A DNA stretch of 6,253 nucleotides, taken from contig DAHUZD010000027.1 of assembly GCA_027306745.1 (NCBI GenBank), positions 1 through 6,253 on the forward strand, in the 5' to 3' direction. The notes under the pieces are model-generated. The model worked only from the letters and a program-made list of their open reading frames with translations, was not told the origin of the DNA and made no database searches. The stretch comes from Acidobacteriaceae bacterium (GTDB lineage: Bacteria > Acidobacteriota > Terriglobia > Terriglobales > Acidobacteriaceae). Below are positions 4,996 through 6,253 of this stretch, piece after piece. Both the position numbers and the translations under genes were made by a program. Each line of letters begins with the position of its first letter. The stretch's first letter is position 1.

Positions 4996-5514
4996 TTAGT
5001 GGCCGGACTCGGTCAGGTAGATGGCGGTGTAGTCCAGATAATTTTTCGCGTAGTGCAGAATCATTTCGCGGTCGGCTTCGCCCAGCCTGCGCCGCTCCTT
5101 GCCGGGCACGCCGGCCCAGAGCGTGCGTGGTAGCACCACGGTGTTTTCAGGAATCACAGCGCCCGCGGCGATGATGGAGCCTTCGCCGATGCGCGCGTTG
5201 TTCAGGATCACCACGTTCATCCCGATCAGGCAGGCGTCCTCCACCACGCAGCCATGCACGGTGGCGTTGTGGCCGATGGTGACCCAATCGCCGACGTGCA
5301 CTGGATATTTGTGGCGCATGCCGTGCAGCACCGAGCAATCCTGCACGTTGGAGTTGGCTCCGATGCGGATGGAGTGCACATCGCCGCGCACCACGGCGTT
5401 CATCCAGATGCTGGAGCGCTCGCCCAGCGTGACATCGCCGATGACCTGCGCCGATGGATCCACGTAGCAGGAGGCGGGAATGATGGGCGACTTGCCTTGG
5501 TAGGAGCGCAGCAT
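4996..5514 (-). CDS. Gamma-class carbonic anhydrase-like hexapeptide-repeat protein (YrdA/CamH type)
   Basis: 172 residues from ATG 5514. The frame opens at 5565, but the extra 17 residues are unlike the family and 172 residues is the family's usual size; neither start has a clear ribosome site. The protein is a left-handed beta-helix with hexapeptide periodicity (VIGDVTLGE, IRIGANSNVQD, VHVGDWVTIGH, CLIGMNVVI, ARIGEGSIIAAGAVI), then a C-terminal helix (EADREMILHYAKNYLDY). Key residues counted from 5514: Arg43 and Asp45 (VVRGD), Gln58 (VQD), and three presumed zinc ligands His64 (VLHG), His82 (IGHN) and His87 (VHGC). It lacks the acidic proton-shuttle loop of the archaeal Cam enzyme, as in YrdA/CamH proteins, so CO2 hydration is possible but not assured; some relatives have other or unknown functions. 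The membrane protein gene upstream on the same strand ends 78 bases away and may be co-transcribed. Confidence 0.88.
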   Translation of the reverse strand: MLRSYQGKSPIIPASCYVDPSAQVIGDVTLGERSSIWMNAVVRGDVHSIRIGANSNVQDCSVLHGMRHKYPVHVGDWVTIGHNATVHGCVVEDACLIGMNVVILNNARIGEGSIIAAGAVIPENTVVLPRTLWAGVPGKERRRLGEADREMILHYAKNYLDYTAIYLTESGH

Positions 5515-5592
5515 AGAGATTAGTGTCTGCCGAAATCGCAGATGAAGCAAGCCGACCCCAGCCATGCGTCGTGCAAAAGAAAATGCGGAAAA

Positions 5593-6253
5593 CTACGCGG
5601 GCGTCAGCAGAGGCAGACTGACTAGGCAGAGGGCGGCTTGCACGAGGAGTATGGCTAGCGCGAGCCACTCAAAGCGACGGCGCTGCGGTGATTCGAAGAG
5701 ATCGGCGAAGACGCCGCCGGTAAAGACGAAAACGAAGGGCACCGCCCACAGCCAGGGTTCTGAGTGCACGCCAGTGGTTTGCAGCGGCAGCAGCAGCAGG
5801 GCGGCCAGCAGCGGCGCTGTGTTGCCAAAGTAGCGCGCGCGCCGGTGCAGGGCATAAAAGACCAGCGCCGTGGCGGCAGCAATGGTTGCGCCAGCGTTGG
5901 GCAGGCTGGTGAAGAGTCGATGCGCTTCCGCCAGAGAGAATCCCACACGCGCCGCTGCACCCTCCAACACATAGCTGAAGGCATCAGCGTTGAAGGAGTA
6001 GGAGGCGAAGAGAATGAAGAACGCGCCGAGGCAGGCGAGCAGCAGCACCTGCATGACGACGGGCCGGCGGTACTCGGCCAGATAGAGCATGAAGCCGAGC
6101 GCCAGCAGCAAGCCCACAAATGCGGCGGCGATGTGCGCGGTTGCCGTCAGGCCCAGCGCCAGCGTCAGCAGAGCGATGCGCGGCGGCCAGCGACGCGGCG
6201 GGCTCTGCATGGCATGGGCCACGCCAATGGCAGTGTAGACGAGGCCGAAAAGT
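5593..6253 (-). CDS. Polytopic inner-membrane protein of unknown function (5' end outside window)
   Basis: The minus-strand frame is open from the right edge to the TAG at 5593-5595, at least 219 residues. A GTG at 6222 could be taken as a start, but codons upstream of it (LFGLVYTAIG) continue open and read as a membrane helix, so the gene very probably begins beyond the window. About seven hydrophobic spans are visible: the edge segment, two in ALLTLALGLT...GLLLALGFMLYLAEY, then VVMQVLLLACLGAFFILFA, ATIAAATALVFYAL, TAPLLAALLLLPLQ, PWLWAVPFVFVFTGG and a last one in WLALAILLVQAALCLVSLPLL. Short Arg-rich turns separate them (EYRRP, HRRARY, PQRRRFEW). I do not recognise the family and see no catalytic or transport motif. 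It precedes the carbonic anhydrase-like gene in the same direction. Confidence 0.75.
   Translation of the reverse strand, partial: LFGLVYTAIGVAHAMQSPPRRWPPRIALLTLALGLTATAHIAAAFVGLLLALGFMLYLAEYRRPVVMQVLLLACLGAFFILFASYSFNADAFSYVLEGAAARVGFSLAEAHRLFTSLPNAGATIAAATALVFYALHRRARYFGNTAPLLAALLLLPLQTTGVHSEPWLWAVPFVFVFTGGVFADLFESPQRRRFEWLALAILLVQAALCLVSLPLLTPA

Noticed and set aside
5515..5565. 17-residue N-terminal extension of the carbonic anhydrase-like gene
   Set aside because: Family proteins begin close to the first beta-helix coil, as with the start at 5514; the extension shows no signal peptide.

Overview
The window looks like chromosomal DNA from a GC-rich Gram-negative bacterium, most likely an Acidobacteriota of the Terriglobia/Acidobacteriaceae type. 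The Gram-negative call rests on outer-membrane barrel proteins that end in an aromatic beta-signal. The phylum call is an inference from the sigma/anti-sigma/DUF3106 cassette and from intergenic repeats whose spurious translations (HPERSEGS, LSAAKDL) I remember as common in acidobacterial genomes. No phage, IS element, CRISPR array or toxin system is visible.

Layout, left to right. (1) 2-838, plus strand: two tandem paralogous outer-membrane beta-barrel genes, the first cut by the window edge, closed by a strong intrinsic terminator (862-894). (2) 981-1055, minus strand: tRNA-Val(CAC), apparently driven by a sigma70-like promoter (1182-1209) whose -35 lies on the start codon of the next, divergent gene. 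(3) 1203-3336, plus strand: an apparent three-gene operon of an ECF sigma factor with an unusual acidic N-terminal extension, a membrane-anchored zinc-finger (HX3CX2C) anti-sigma factor, and an exported DUF3106-like protein. (4) 3510-3586, plus strand: initiator tRNA-fMet with its own promoter placed so close that transcription would begin at the mature 5' end, and its own terminator (3620-3640). (5) 3641-3864: intergenic REP-like repeats. (6) 3865-4731, minus strand: ketopantoate reductase (PanE family), convergent with the tRNA. (7) 4732-4995: 264 bases packed with four inverted repeats of the REP type. (8) 4996-5514, minus strand: a gamma-class carbonic anhydrase-like hexapeptide protein. 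(9) 5593-6253, minus strand: a polytopic membrane protein of unknown function whose 5' end lies beyond the window.

How the parts work together: the sigma/anti-sigma pair is a complete envelope-signalling switch (cytosolic regulator, single-span membrane sensor). The third gene supplies a probable periplasmic component of unknown role that could feed into it. The barrel genes just upstream are separated from the switch by a terminator and a divergent tRNA, so they are separate transcription units. The remaining genes are housekeeping or unknown. Nothing here is a clear new system. The best leads are the sigma cassette, the divergent tRNA-Val/sigma control region, the leaderless-looking initiator tRNA and the repeat cluster.
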